Shown piece after piece: positions 18,093 to 26,862 of a DNA stretch of 64,000 nt. This DNA comes from an uncultured bacterium. GTDB taxonomy: Bacteria; Bacillota_I; Bacilli_A; RFN20; CAG-826. The translations under genes were made by a program, and so were the position numbers. The notes under the pieces were generated by a model. It saw only the letters and a program-made list of their open reading frames with translations, did not search any database and was not told where the DNA came from. The DNA is taken from the NCBI GenBank assembly GCA_949291375.1, contig CASEVI010000001.1, positions 1 through 64,000 of the forward strand. The letters are read 5' to 3'. Within the stretch, counting starts at the first letter, position 1. Every line of letters starts with the position of its first letter.

Positions 18093-19289
18093 TTATTTAA
18101 ATAATTCTTTTAAAATTTCTACCATTGTATTCATTTGATTAATTGAAACAACTTCAAATCTTCCATGAGGTGAAAAATCTCCAACTCCTAAATTTGGGCA
18201 AGGTAATCCTAAATAAGTAATAGTTGCTCCATCAGTTCCACCTCTAATTGGATCATAATTAATTCTAATCTTAGAAGAAATATAAGCTTTATTAATTAAA
18301 TTAATAGCACTCATATCCTCTTTAAAATAATCAAACATATTACGATATTCATTGTGTATTTTTAATTCTAATTTAGCTCTTGGATATTCGTTTTGAATAG
18401 TTTCTAGAGCCTTTTTTAAAATATTTTTCTTTTCTTCTAATAAATCTTTATCATGGTCTCTTAAAATAAATGATAGGTGAGCTTCTTCAACATCTCCTTT
18501 TATATCAGTAAGATGAATAAATCCTTCTCTCCCTTCTGTTTTCTCAGGAACCATTTCGCTAGGCAAAAGATTAACAAATTTTGTAGCTAATAATGCAGCA
18601 TTTACCATGATATTTTTAGCGCTTCCTGGATGTACTCCTACTCCATAAATTGAAACATTTGCGCTTGCTGCATTAAAATTTTCATAACTTGCTTCATAAA
18701 TTGATCCACCATCAAGAGTATAAGCAACGTCAGCATTCATTTTTTTAACATCAAAATGAAGTGCTCCTTGGCCGATTTCTTCATCAGGAGTAAAAGAAAT
18801 TGCTAAATTATAATTAAATTCATCTTTATGTTTTAAATAATAAGATAAAAAAGTAAGAATAATTGCAATTCCAGCTTTATCATCTCCGCCTAAAAGGTGT
18901 TCGCCATCAGTTACAATAATATCATCGCCGGTAATTTCTTTTAAAAATGGGAATTCTTGTGAATCCATCGTATATTTTTCATTTAATTTAAGAGGTGAAC
19001 CGTCATATTTTTCGATAATTCTTGGATTTTTTATCCCTCCTTTTAAAGCAGGTGAAGTATCCATATGAGCAATTAATCCAATAGTTTTTTCTTTATTGTT
19101 ATCAACACGAGCATAAACAAGTCCGAATTCATCTCTATATGCATCATTAACTCCTTCTTCTTTTAAAATATCAACAAGTTTAGAAGCAAATTCTAATTCA
19201 CTCGCGCTTGAAGGATATGTGGTTGAAGATTCATCACTCATTGTGTCAAAACTAATTAAATCTTTAAATAAATCAACAATATTTTTCAT
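18093..19289 (-). CDS. pepT: Peptidase T (tripeptide aminopeptidase)
   Basis: Cytoplasmic M20 dizinc aminopeptidase that removes the N-terminal residue of tripeptides. Visible motifs: LIAHMDTSPAL (zinc His, catalytic Asp), GGDDKAGIA (bridging Asp), TPDEEIGQGA (catalytic and zinc Glu), AYTLDGG (zinc Asp), and DPIRGGTDGA near the C-terminus. It has 398 residues, close to the usual 408. It is followed by the BspA-like gene within 1 nt, probably one transcript. Confidence 0.95.
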   Translation of the reverse strand: MKNIVDLFKDLISFDTMSDESSTTYPSSASELEFASKLVDILKEEGVNDAYRDEFGLVYARVDNNKEKTIGLIAHMDTSPALKGGIKNPRIIEKYDGSPLKLNEKYTMDSQEFPFLKEITGDDIIVTDGEHLLGGDDKAGIAIILTFLSYYLKHKDEFNYNLAISFTPDEEIGQGALHFDVKKMNADVAYTLDGGSIYEASYENFNAASANVSIYGVGVHPGSAKNIMVNAALLATKFVNLLPSEMVPEKTEGREGFIHLTDIKGDVEEAHLSFILRDHDKDLLEEKKNILKKALETIQNEYPRAKLELKIHNEYRNMFDYFKEDMSAINLINKAYISSKIRINYDPIRGGTDGATITYLGLPCPNLGVGDFSPHGRFEVVSINQMNTMVEILKELFK

Positions 19290-19313
19290 AATTTTTATTT
19301 CCTTTGTTAATAC

Positions 19314-19958
19314 TCATTCAGCAAAAAATTCAAGATCAATTCTTGAAACGTTAAAATCATACGTTTTGTTTTCTCCGCTATTAGTTAAAGTTTCAAAACT
19401 TCCTTCACTAATAACATTAATATATCCATCAGTTAATTTATCTTTATTAAAATTTCCTAACTCAAATTCTTCAAACTCTAATGTAGTTGAAAAAGGAATT
19501 AATCCTAATGATGAAGTTTTTACTTCTTTTTCATTTGTATTAAGAGAAAGATAAATCCCTGGATAAGCGGAAATTTTTTCTAGTCCAGCGTTAATGTTAT
19601 TAACAAATTGTTCGTTATACTCAAAATTGAAAGTTATATTTAGGGAAACTTTTCTACCTTCTTCATTAAAATTCGAATCATAAATAGAAGAAATATTTAT
19701 TTTAGAAACTATATTTTCTTCTTCATTTGATAATAAAAAATAATCTTTTTCCTCATAATTTAAAGTTGAGTATACAGTTTTTAAATATTCTTCTTCATTT
19801 GAAGCTAAAGAATATTGATTAGTAACATTTTCTCCATTTTTATACATTAAATATTTAGGTGTAGTTAAAGAAGGGATTAAAACAAGTAATAATCCAACAA
19901 GAATAAAAGTAATCCCTGCGCCAATACAACTATATTTAACAATCTTTGATTTTTCCAT
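19314..19958 (-). CDS. Membrane-anchored hypothetical protein (214 aa)
   Basis: Unrecognised. An N-terminal signal anchor (residues about 8-32, KYSCIGAGITFILVGLLLVL) is followed by an extracytoplasmic domain that is Asn/Glu/Ser-rich with beta character. It lacks a lipobox and the SipW-type Trp motif. It sits 24 nt upstream of pepT and shares its strand. It faces the amidohydrolase gene across a 154-bp divergent gap containing an 18-bp palindrome. Confidence 0.65.
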   Translation of the reverse strand: MEKSKIVKYSCIGAGITFILVGLLLVLIPSLTTPKYLMYKNGENVTNQYSLASNEEEYLKTVYSTLNYEEKDYFLLSNEEENIVSKINISSIYDSNFNEEGRKVSLNITFNFEYNEQFVNNINAGLEKISAYPGIYLSLNTNEKEVKTSSLGLIPFSTTLEFEEFELGNFNKDKLTDGYINVISEGSFETLTNSGENKTYDFNVSRIDLEFFAE

Positions 19959-19988
19959 TTTTAAAAAGTAATTATTTATAATTACTTT

Positions 19989-20006
19989 AACTATTATATA
20001 ATAGTT
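19989..20006. promoter_or_regulatory. 18-bp perfect palindrome in a divergent promoter region
   Basis: AACTATTAT followed by its exact reverse complement. It lies 31 nt before the 214-aa gene start and about 106 nt before the amidohydrolase start. It contains TATAAT-like sequence on both strands, so it could be an operator over promoters or an AT-rich coincidence. Confidence 0.4.
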
Positions 20007-20112
20007 TCGTTTTCATAAAAAGAAATTATCATTTTTAAGATATCTTCTTGATATTTTAATAAAATAAATAAAATATAGAACTATTTAATTAAATTAATAC
20101 TATAATAAACAT

Positions 20113-20925
20113 ATGTTTAAGCCAACTTATTTAATAGATGCGCACACTCATCTTGGATGGTGGGGGTCTTTAAAAGAATGTGAAAATAATCTTCTTTATT
20201 CATTTAATAATTATGATTTATCGTTTATTTTAATTTCTTATGATAATGGTGAATATGATTATAAAGTTAATGAGCATATTTCTTTTGAAAAATCTTTAAC
20301 ATATTTAAAAAATTTTGTTTCCAGATTTAAAGGAATGGGGATGTTAATTTGGATTCCTTTTGGTAAAACTAAAATTAATGTCTCTCAACTCGAAAAATTT
20401 ATCGCTCAAAATAGTTCAATAATTTATGGACTTAAATTTCATCCATTTTTATCAAAAAAGAAAGTTACTTCTAAAAAAATGAATCCATATTTATCATTAG
20501 CAAGAAAATATAATCTTCCTATTTTAATTCATACTGCTTTAGATGAATATTCTTATATTGATAGTATAAAAGAACTAGCATTAAATAATAAAGATTTAAC
20601 TTTTATAGCCGCTCACTTAGAGTTAGGGAGTGATCATTTGCACGCTTTAGAAGTTTTAAAAGAAGCGCCAAATTTATATGGAGATACGGCTTGGGTTGAA
20701 CCATCTCTACTAAAAAATATAATTAAAGGAGGATTAATTGATAAAATTTGTTTTGGAAGTGATACTCCAATTGATGGAAAAGATACTTTAAATGAAGATA
20801 TTTATCAAAAATATATAAAAAATTATTACAAATTAAAAAAGAGCGATTATGATAAAATCATGTATTTAAACGCTCTTAAGATTTATAAAATTAAAAAAGA
20901 AGACTTATTAAATCGCAATTTATAG
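20113..20925 (+). CDS. Amidohydrolase superfamily metal-dependent hydrolase
   Basis: TIM-barrel metallohydrolase, substrate unknown. Motifs: IDAHTHLGWW at residues 8-17 (HxH metal site), GLKFHPF (Lys/His at strand 4), ILIHTALDE (metal His), AAHLELG (metal His) and FGSDTPIDG (metal Asp). 270 aa, the amidohydrolase-2/TatD-like range. It is a lone plus-strand gene whose last 35 nt overlap the end of the 77-aa gene on the other strand, and which also contains that operon's terminator. Confidence 0.82.
   Translation: MFKPTYLIDAHTHLGWWGSLKECENNLLYSFNNYDLSFILISYDNGEYDYKVNEHISFEKSLTYLKNFVSRFKGMGMLIWIPFGKTKINVSQLEKFIAQNSSIIYGLKFHPFLSKKKVTSKKMNPYLSLARKYNLPILIHTALDEYSYIDSIKELALNNKDLTFIAAHLELGSDHLHALEVLKEAPNLYGDTAWVEPSLLKNIIKGGLIDKICFGSDTPIDGKDTLNEDIYQKYIKNYYKLKKSDYDKIMYLNALKIYKIKKEDLLNRNL
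20839..20877 (-). terminator. Terminator embedded in the amidohydrolase CDS
   Basis: AAGAGCG (20839-20845) pairs with CGCTCTT (20871-20877), with an inner ATGAT-AAA-ATCAT hairpin. On the minus strand it is followed by TTTTTTAATTTG. It ends the rfbB-smpB-folT-77aa transcript inside the opposing gene. Confidence 0.75.
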
Positions 20926-21124
20926 GACAAGTTCCACTCCTGCAATCATTTCCTCCACTAGATGAAGGATTTAATCCGTTTATAATTGCGATTCCGATAA
21001 TTAAACCAATTACTATTATAAAAAGAATGATTATAAAAATAATTAATCCCTTTTTATGTTTTTTATTTTTTAAATCATCTTCTTTATTTTCTTCAACTAG
21101 ATGAGATTTTTCATTTTCTAACAT
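20891..21124 (-). CDS. Small single-pass membrane protein with Cys-rich tail (77 aa)
   Basis: Unrecognised. It has a charged N-terminus (LVEENKEDDLKNKKHKK), one strong membrane helix (about residues 26-48) and a short C-terminal tail with three Cys (NDCRSGTCPINC). Start codon overlaps the stop of the folT-like gene (TAATG), indicating coupling. Its 3' end overlaps the amidohydrolase by 35 nt. The Cys cluster could bind metal or form disulfides if outside, but no evidence decides this. Confidence 0.55.
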   Translation of the reverse strand: MLENEKSHLVEENKEDDLKNKKHKKGLIIFIIILFIIVIGLIIGIAIINGLNPSSSGGNDCRSGTCPINCDLISLLF

Positions 21125-21954
21125 TATTTATTTTCTCCTTCTTTTACTACTTCTTTCTCTTCAAATATCAAATTTTTTGGTAAAAGAGCTCCTTTGACTC
21201 CGCTTTTAAGTGAAACATTGAGTGCTACGACAACAATAATATAGTGTACAAAAGCAGTTAAAAATCCAGTTAATCCCCTAACTCCAAAAATAACTTCGAA
21301 TGAATAATTTAGTCTATAAACAAAAATAAGTGATGAAACTGGTATTTTAAAGAAAAAGTATGTAATAAACATCGATGCAGCAATTAAATATAGATTGTAA
21401 TATTTATTAATTTTTCTATCTTTATATTTTCTTTTAAATAGGATAATTCCAACATAAAAAATAATTGATAGAACAAAAAAAACTAATGGAATTACAATTT
21501 TTAATGTTGGAGTAAATTCATAAACTTTAGATGTTGTTGTATATGAGAAAGTATCATGAGTTAATACAAATACTAAAACAAAAACATCGAGTAAAAGCAT
21601 TATAATTCCTAAAATTATTGGGTATTTTCGATCAACCTTAACCTTTTCTAAGACTTTATATACAAAATAAGGAATAAAACCTTGAATTATTGCTGGTATA
21701 GAAAATAAAAAATCATATGGTCCTCCTTGAGGAAAAAGCAAGGCTCCAAAAAAATCAACAGCAAATGAAACAATTGTTCCATATAAAGGTCCTAAATAGA
21801 ATGTAGCGAAAAATATAACACTCATCGCAAAAGAAATCTTTAAAAATGGAAGACCAAAAAGATAAGGTAATGAAAAAAATCTAGATAAAATAATACCTAA
21901 AGCAATAAATAACGCACTAAATGCTATTTTATATAAAACGGTCATTTTTCTCAT
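21124..21954 (-). CDS. ECF transporter S component, folate type (FolT-like)
   Basis: Six-segment substrate-binding membrane protein that would dock onto EcfA1/A2/T. It begins MTVLYKIAFSALFIALGIIL, typical of folate-family S components, with the conserved N-terminal A-x-x-x-A helix spacing used for EcfT contact, and ISFAMSVIFFATFYLGPLYG in the second helix. 276 residues is long for this class because of a mid-protein hydrophobic insertion (about 110-165). Substrate assignment to folate is a family-level guess. The ECF core genes are about 8 kb away, as is usual for group II ECF systems. It starts 6 nt after the smpB stop. Confidence 0.72.
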   Translation of the reverse strand: MRKMTVLYKIAFSALFIALGIILSRFFSLPYLFGLPFLKISFAMSVIFFATFYLGPLYGTIVSFAVDFFGALLFPQGGPYDFLFSIPAIIQGFIPYFVYKVLEKVKVDRKYPIILGIIMLLLDVFVLVFVLTHDTFSYTTTSKVYEFTPTLKIVIPLVFFVLSIIFYVGIILFKRKYKDRKINKYYNLYLIAASMFITYFFFKIPVSSLIFVYRLNYSFEVIFGVRGLTGFLTAFVHYIIVVVALNVSLKSGVKGALLPKNLIFEEKEVVKEGENK

Positions 21955-21960
21955 AGTTAT

Positions 21961-22419
21961 CTATCTTTTTAAAGCTTTGGCGATGTTTCTATCAACATCT
22001 CTTTTCTTAATTGTTTCTCTTTTATCGTATAGTTTTTTACCTTTAGCAAGGGCAATTTCGATTTTACATTTTCCCTTTTTTAAATAGACTTTAGTTGGAA
22101 CAATTGTGTAGCCATCTCTTTCAATACGATTTCTAAGTTTTAGGATTTCTTTTTTATGTAAAAGCAATCTTCTACTTCTTAAAGGGTCATGATTAAAAAC
22201 ACTACTTTTTTCATAAATAGCGATATTCATGTTTATAACAAAGGCTTCATTATTTCTTATAATTACATAAGCATCGTCAATATTAACTTTATTATTTCTA
22301 ATTGATTTTATTTCGCTTCCTTTAAGTTCAATTCCGCATTCTAAAAAATCACTTAAAAAATAATTAAAGCGGGCCTTACGGTTATTACTTATTATTTTAA
22401 TTCCTTCTTTATTTTCCAC
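21961..22419 (-). CDS. smpB: SsrA-binding protein SmpB
   Basis: Binds tmRNA and brings it to stalled ribosomes. Motifs: NNRKARFNYF, GIELKGSEIKSIR, NHDPLRSRRLLLHKKEI, and the basic tail KGKKLYDKRETIKKRD. The frame is open from a TTG at 22449 with no SD. I choose GTG at 22417-22419, preceded by GAGGAA (22432-22437), which gives 152 residues, the family's normal length. The SD lies in the last codons of rfbB, so translation is coupled. It ends in TAG. Its RNA partner is the tmRNA at 56052-56420. Confidence 0.92.
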   Translation of the reverse strand: MENKEGIKIISNNRKARFNYFLSDFLECGIELKGSEIKSIRNNKVNIDDAYVIIRNNEAFVINMNIAIYEKSSVFNHDPLRSRRLLLHKKEILKLRNRIERDGYTIVPTKVYLKKGKCKIEIALAKGKKLYDKRETIKKRDVDRNIAKALKR

Positions 22420-22426
22420 GTGAAAT

Positions 22427-23374
22427 CTATTTTCCTCGATAAAAATCAATAGTTAGGTCTAAAGCATATTCAAAATCATAGTCATGGCGGTAACCTAACT
22501 CATTTTCAATTTTACTTGTATCAACTGCATATTTACGGTCGTGAATCTTACGATCTTCAACAAATCTAATTAAAGATTCTTTTTTTCTCATTTTTTGTAA
22601 GATAAATTTAATTAATTCTAAATTTTGATGAGGTTCATGAGATGAAACATTATATGCTTCACCACTTTTTCCATTTTTAATAATCAAATCGATAGCTTTG
22701 CAATGATCTAAAACATAAATCCAATCTCTAACATTTTTGCCATCACCGAAAACAGGTATTTCCATATTATTTAAAGCTCGATTAATAACAAGAGGGATAA
22801 GTTTATCACTTGCTTGATATTTTCCAAAGTTATTTGTTGATCTAGAAATTGTTACGTTTAATCCATGAACTTTGTGATACATCATTAAAAATTCTTCAGC
22901 TTGAGCTTTGCTTAAAGCATATGGATTTTTTGGATTAAATGGATCAGTTTCTTTAAAATGATAATCACTATTTATATTTAAATCACCATAAACTTCATCA
23001 GTAGATACTTGATGAAATCTTTTAACATTATATTTTAAAGATAAAGTTGCTAAATTAATTACGCCTAAAACATTGGTTTCAAAAAAAGTTGCCTCATCCA
23101 TAAAAGATTTATCAACGCTTGTTTCAGCAGCAAAATTAATTACATAATCAAATTTTTCTTTTCTAAAAACCTTTTCTAAAAATGAATAATCTGAAATATC
23201 GCCCTTATAAAATGAAAACGCTGAAAAATTCTTGAATTGATCGAGCATTTTTTTATTTGCAGCATAAGTTAATTTATCAACAATAACTAACTCATCATTT
23301 TTATATTTTCCTAAAAAGAATTTAGTAAAGTTTACACCTATAAATCCTAATCCACCTGTGATTAATACTTTCAT
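22427..23374 (-). CDS. rfbB: dTDP-glucose 4,6-dehydratase
   Basis: Extended SDR enzyme of the dTDP-rhamnose/deoxysugar pathway. Rossmann motif TGGLGFIGVNF at the N-terminus, STDEVYGDL (Thr/Asp/Glu active site), YALSKAQAEE (YxxxK) and SRSTNNFGKYQ (substrate loop). 315 residues, slightly short of the usual 330-350. No other rfb/rml gene lies nearby, so it stands outside a sugar cluster. Co-directional with smpB, whose SD it contains. Confidence 0.9.
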   Translation of the reverse strand: MKVLITGGLGFIGVNFTKFFLGKYKNDELVIVDKLTYAANKKMLDQFKNFSAFSFYKGDISDYSFLEKVFRKEKFDYVINFAAETSVDKSFMDEATFFETNVLGVINLATLSLKYNVKRFHQVSTDEVYGDLNINSDYHFKETDPFNPKNPYALSKAQAEEFLMMYHKVHGLNVTISRSTNNFGKYQASDKLIPLVINRALNNMEIPVFGDGKNVRDWIYVLDHCKAIDLIIKNGKSGEAYNVSSHEPHQNLELIKFILQKMRKKESLIRFVEDRKIHDRKYAVDTSKIENELGYRHDYDFEYALDLTIDFYRGK

Positions 23375-23664
23375 TTAATTAAACCTCATATTTCAATTTC
23401 TTGCTTACTAATTATAAACCACTTCTTTCTTTAAAGATACCTTAATGAAAATGAAGTTTATTTAAAAAGAGACAAGAAGTGTAATAATTAGATAATCTTA
23501 TATATTTTTTAACCAAAAAAATAAATTCGTTGATTAATTTTTTTGATTTTTCACGTCTTGTTATAGTGAGGGAAACTTTTTTTATCGATGTTCGACAACC
23601 CCTTTTATGAATACCTCTGCCTCTTGTTAATCTTATTTTTCCAAAAAAGCAATAAAGGAAAGTC

Positions 23665-23784
23665 TCATGTATGAAAGTGAAAAAAAGAGGAAGTCGGATT
23701 GTGACTTTTGAAGTTACAATCAACCTTTTCCTCATCAACTTCAAATTCATTATAACTAAGGAAATCTAAGATGAGAAGAGACAT
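23665..23784 (-). CDS. Putative 39-aa leader peptide between copA and rfbB
   Basis: ATG at 23782-23784 preceded by a strong GGGGAG (23792-23797, 7-nt spacing); TGA at 23665-23667. It begins MSLLILDFLSYNEF, with four Leu in the first ten codons. The reading frame runs through the terminator hairpin 23680-23733, so ribosome position on it could affect hairpin formation. No family is known. The remaining gap to rfbB (23375-23664) shows no convincing gene. Confidence 0.35.
   Translation of the reverse strand: MSLLILDFLSYNEFEVDEEKVDCNFKSHNPTSSFFHFHT
23680..23733 (-). terminator. Strong intrinsic terminator between copA and rfbB
   Basis: Outer arms GAGGAA/TTCCTC (23728-23733 and 23687-23692), inner arms GTTG/CGAC, ATTGT/ACAAT and ACTT/AAGT with a CAA loop, then seven T on the minus strand. 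An upstream CTCATC (about 23769-23774) can pair with GATGAG at the base of the terminator, so an alternative fold is possible. Confidence 0.8.
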
Positions 23785-23827
23785 GTCCTCGCTCCCCTAT
23801 TATAATCAATCATTAAGATCCCGTGTG

Positions 23828-26101
23828 TTAATTTCTTTTTATAAATAATGTTAAGGCGTTTAAACAAACTGTAACGCTAGATAAAGCCATTAACATTGAG
23901 CAATACATTGGTTCTAATACAAATCCTAATTTAGCAAACACCCCAGCAGCTACTGGAATAAATATAACATTATAAATAAATGCCCAAAAAAGATTAAAAG
24001 AGATATTATTTCTTATTCTTTTAGATATATTTAAAATTTTAAATATATCTGTCAATGAAGATCTCATTAATATAAATTCAGCACTCGCTAAAGCAATATC
24101 ACTTCCTTTAGCTACAGCTACTCCAACATCACTTCTAGTTAAAGCAATTGAATCATTAACTCCGTCTCCAACCATCATAACTTTATATCCTTCATTTTGA
24201 AGACGAATTATTTCTTTATCTTTTTCGGTTGGTTTAACTTCACTAATTACTTCTTCAATCCCTACTTCTTTAGCAATAAAGGATGCAATATTTTTATTAT
24301 CCCCAGTTAATAAAACCATCTTTTTAAATCTTTTTTTAGCTTGTTTTATAAATTCTTTACTTTCTTTTTTTAATTTATCTTTCAAATAATAGAATCCATA
24401 AATTTCACCGGCCTTATTATAAACACAAATAGGAATTTCACCTTTAAATGATCTATCTTCTATTTCTTTTAAAATATCTTCATTTAATGAAACTATATCT
24501 TTGGCAAATGATAAATTAGTAACATAAATAACTTCATCTTTAAATGTGGCTTTTATTCCAGCCCCAGGTAAAGTTTCATTCATCATAAATTTATCATTTA
24601 ATGAATTTACTTCATTTTTTAAATATAAAGTTATTGCTTTAGCGATAGGATGCTCACTATAAGATTCCATCGTATAAATTTTTTCTTTTAATTCATCTGT
24701 TAATTCTTTTTTAAAAACGGTAAATGAAACAGTTAATTCTCCTTCTGTAATTGTATTTGTTTTATCTAAAACTAAACAATCAATATCTTTTACTTTTTCA
24801 ATTCCTTCACTTTTTTGAACTAAAACATAGTTTTTACTAAATACTGATGAACCAACTAGTAAAGAAATAGGAGTAGCTAAACCTAAAGCACAAGGACAAG
24901 AAATAACTAAAACTCCTACTGCAAAAGTAAATGCTTCATCAAATCCATTTATAAAATGAGATGAAGTTATAATTACGCAGTTTTGATTACCGATTGTATA
25001 ACCTAAACTTATCCAAATAATAAATACAATGACTGATAAAATCATGACTGTTGGAACAAATATTTTAGCAACTTTATCGACCTTTTTAGTTAAAGGAGTT
25101 TTCATATTGCTAGCTTCGCTAACTAAAGAAGCAATCTTATTTAATAAATTATCTTTTTTATCCTTATTAACTAATATTTTTAAAGAAGATTCTTTATTAA
25201 CACTTCCTCCAACCACTAAATCATCTTCTTTCTTAAATATAGGAAGTGATTCTCCACTAATAATTGATTCATCAACACTACTTTTTCCACTTAATACTAT
25301 ACCATCACAAGGTATTGTTTCTCCTGGTTTGACAATTAAAACATCATGTAATTTAACAAGTTTTGTAGGTGTATCAACTATTTCATTATTAATTAAGACA
25401 TGAGCTGTTTTTGGACGTAATGCTAAAAGAGCTCTAATTGTTGATTTAGCTTTATTTTTAGATAAATCTTCAATATATTTTCCTAAAGATACAACGACTA
25501 ATACCATTGCAGCACTATCTAAATATAAATGGAAATGCGAAAAAGGATAAATTCCTGGATTAACTATTACATTAAATGTTAAATATATTGAATAAATAAA
25601 AGAAAAGAAACTACCTAAAAATACTAATGAATCCATATTAAAAGATAATTTTATAATCGATAAGAATCCACTTTTATAATAATCAAAAAACATTATTACA
25701 ATAATAATAGTTATTATATATTGAACAACATTAGAAATAATAAAAGGACTTTCTTTTATTATTTCTGGAAATATATCACTATACATTCCTCCCATTCCAA
25801 AAAATAAAAGAGGAATAAGAAGAATAAATCCAACAATTATTTTAATTAATCTTTTATAATCTTTTTTATTTTCATAGACGCTTTCTTCGTCAAAATCATC
25901 TACTAACTCATATCCTGCATCTTTAACTGCTTTAATTAATTTTTCTTTATCAAGTTTTTTATCATCAAAAGAGATTTTTGCACTATTAGTCATTAAATTT
26001 ACTTCACAAGAAGTAACTCCATCAACCTTTTTAGCAGCATTTTCTACATTAATTTTACATGCTGCGCAATGCATATTTTTAACGCTATATTCTTTTTCCA
26101 T
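23828..26101 (-). CDS. copA: Copper-type P1B ATPase with atypical DKTNT motif
   Basis: Membrane pump predicted to export Cu(I). Order: HMA domain with MHCAAC (residues 10-15); eight membrane helices including CPCALGLATP in TM6; actuator ISGESLP; phosphorylation site; SEHPIAKAI nucleotide-binding motif; GDGVNDSIAL hinge. YN in TM7 and MALSSVTVCLNAL in TM8 are the Cu(I) transport-site residues. The phosphorylation motif reads LDKTNTITEG: Asn (24755-24757) replaces the Gly of DKTGT, which is near-invariant in P-type ATPases. All other motifs are intact, so whether it still pumps is open. Followed by the flavodoxin gene upstream on the same strand. Confidence 0.92.
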   Translation of the reverse strand: MEKEYSVKNMHCAACKINVENAAKKVDGVTSCEVNLMTNSAKISFDDKKLDKEKLIKAVKDAGYELVDDFDEESVYENKKDYKRLIKIIVGFILLIPLLFFGMGGMYSDIFPEIIKESPFIISNVVQYIITIIIVIMFFDYYKSGFLSIIKLSFNMDSLVFLGSFFSFIYSIYLTFNVIVNPGIYPFSHFHLYLDSAAMVLVVVSLGKYIEDLSKNKAKSTIRALLALRPKTAHVLINNEIVDTPTKLVKLHDVLIVKPGETIPCDGIVLSGKSSVDESIISGESLPIFKKEDDLVVGGSVNKESSLKILVNKDKKDNLLNKIASLVSEASNMKTPLTKKVDKVAKIFVPTVMILSVIVFIIWISLGYTIGNQNCVIITSSHFINGFDEAFTFAVGVLVISCPCALGLATPISLLVGSSVFSKNYVLVQKSEGIEKVKDIDCLVLDKTNTITEGELTVSFTVFKKELTDELKEKIYTMESYSEHPIAKAITLYLKNEVNSLNDKFMMNETLPGAGIKATFKDEVIYVTNLSFAKDIVSLNEDILKEIEDRSFKGEIPICVYNKAGEIYGFYYLKDKLKKESKEFIKQAKKRFKKMVLLTGDNKNIASFIAKEVGIEEVISEVKPTEKDKEIIRLQNEGYKVMMVGDGVNDSIALTRSDVGVAVAKGSDIALASAEFILMRSSLTDIFKILNISKRIRNNISFNLFWAFIYNVIFIPVAAGVFAKLGFVLEPMYCSMLMALSSVTVCLNALTLFIKRN

Positions 26102-26146
26102 AAATTATTTTTTTAGAATAAATAGCTTTTAAAATTAAATAAATAC

Positions 26147-26680
26147 TTAATTCTTTTTATTAATTTTTAAACGATGATAAACATCTAACATTTTATCAAG
26201 TTTCGAAATATCAGTTAAATCCATTGGTGTAGTTAATCTTGCGCTTATTTGATCTAAAGGTAAATTTTGCTTTTTAGCAGCAGCTTCTAAACCAATCTTC
26301 ATCATTTTTTGCATGATTTTACCCATTTTTGAATAATCCATACCTCCTGGAAGAAGATAGAGTCTAACATGATAATAATTTAATCCATTCGAAGTTATAA
26401 CTATATCTTTCTTTTCATCAGTTATAGGTTCAATTCCAGTACAAAAAACGAATATATTTTTATCTTTAAACTTTTCATAATGTTTTAAAAATTTATCTAA
26501 ACCAAGTATTTTGCTATTTCTTAACGGCCCTCCAAAAAATATAAAATCGACATCTTTTATCATTTTTACCTTAAATTTTTTAATATCAACCACTTCTGAT
26601 TCTGGTAATCTTCTTTCTAAAGAATCGACGTATTTTTTAGTAAAACCAGTATCACTTCTATAAACAATTAAATTTTCCAT
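26147..26680 (-). CDS. Flavodoxin-domain protein
   Basis: Predicted FMN-binding electron carrier or HemG-type oxidoreductase. The N-terminus IVYRSDTGFTKKYVDSLERR fits the flavodoxin phosphate loop, with TGFT in place of TGNT. FIFFGGPLRNSKI matches the second FMN loop. VFCTGIEP follows. The C-terminal third is helical and basic, as in the small HemG-like flavodoxins of Bacillota. 177 aa. It lies 45 nt upstream of copA on the same strand, so a link with copper or redox stress is possible but not shown. Confidence 0.72.
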   Translation of the reverse strand: MENLIVYRSDTGFTKKYVDSLERRLPESEVVDIKKFKVKMIKDVDFIFFGGPLRNSKILGLDKFLKHYEKFKDKNIFVFCTGIEPITDEKKDIVITSNGLNYYHVRLYLLPGGMDYSKMGKIMQKMMKIGLEAAAKKQNLPLDQISARLTTPMDLTDISKLDKMLDVYHRLKINKKN

Positions 26681-26803
26681 AATAACCTTATTATATATAA
26701 GAAAATCATGAAAACAAGCAGGTCAATTTTTAAAAATTTAAGAATTAACTATTTTGAATTTAAATCAACAAATAAATATTTTCAAGAAATATGCATTTAA
26801 AAC

Positions 26804-26833
26804 TTGACAGTTGAACGGTTGTTCAACTATTAT
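26804..26833 (+). promoter_or_regulatory. cad promoter with ArsR-type operator
   Basis: TTGACA (26804-26809) and TATTAT (26828-26833), 18-nt spacer. A perfect inverted repeat AGTTGAAC-GGTT-GTTCAACT (26809-26828) fills the spacer, the classic layout of ArsR/SmtB-family operators that block RNA polymerase until metal binds. Confidence 0.85.
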
Positions 26834-26862
26834 ATTAATGATAAAGCGAGGGGGCGTTAATA

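Noticed and set aside
23442..23750. 102-codon minus-strand frame between copA and rfbB
   Set aside because: No SD, starts inside the terminator hairpin arm region, composition Lys/Phe-rich without domain character, and it covers a terminator.
23375..23827. Possible RNase P RNA or SRP RNA because of AAAGGAAAGTCTCATG at about 23654
   Set aside because: Only a loose match to GAGGAAAGUCC. The universally conserved ACAGAA-x-x-x-GGCUUA end and the SRP core motif are absent.
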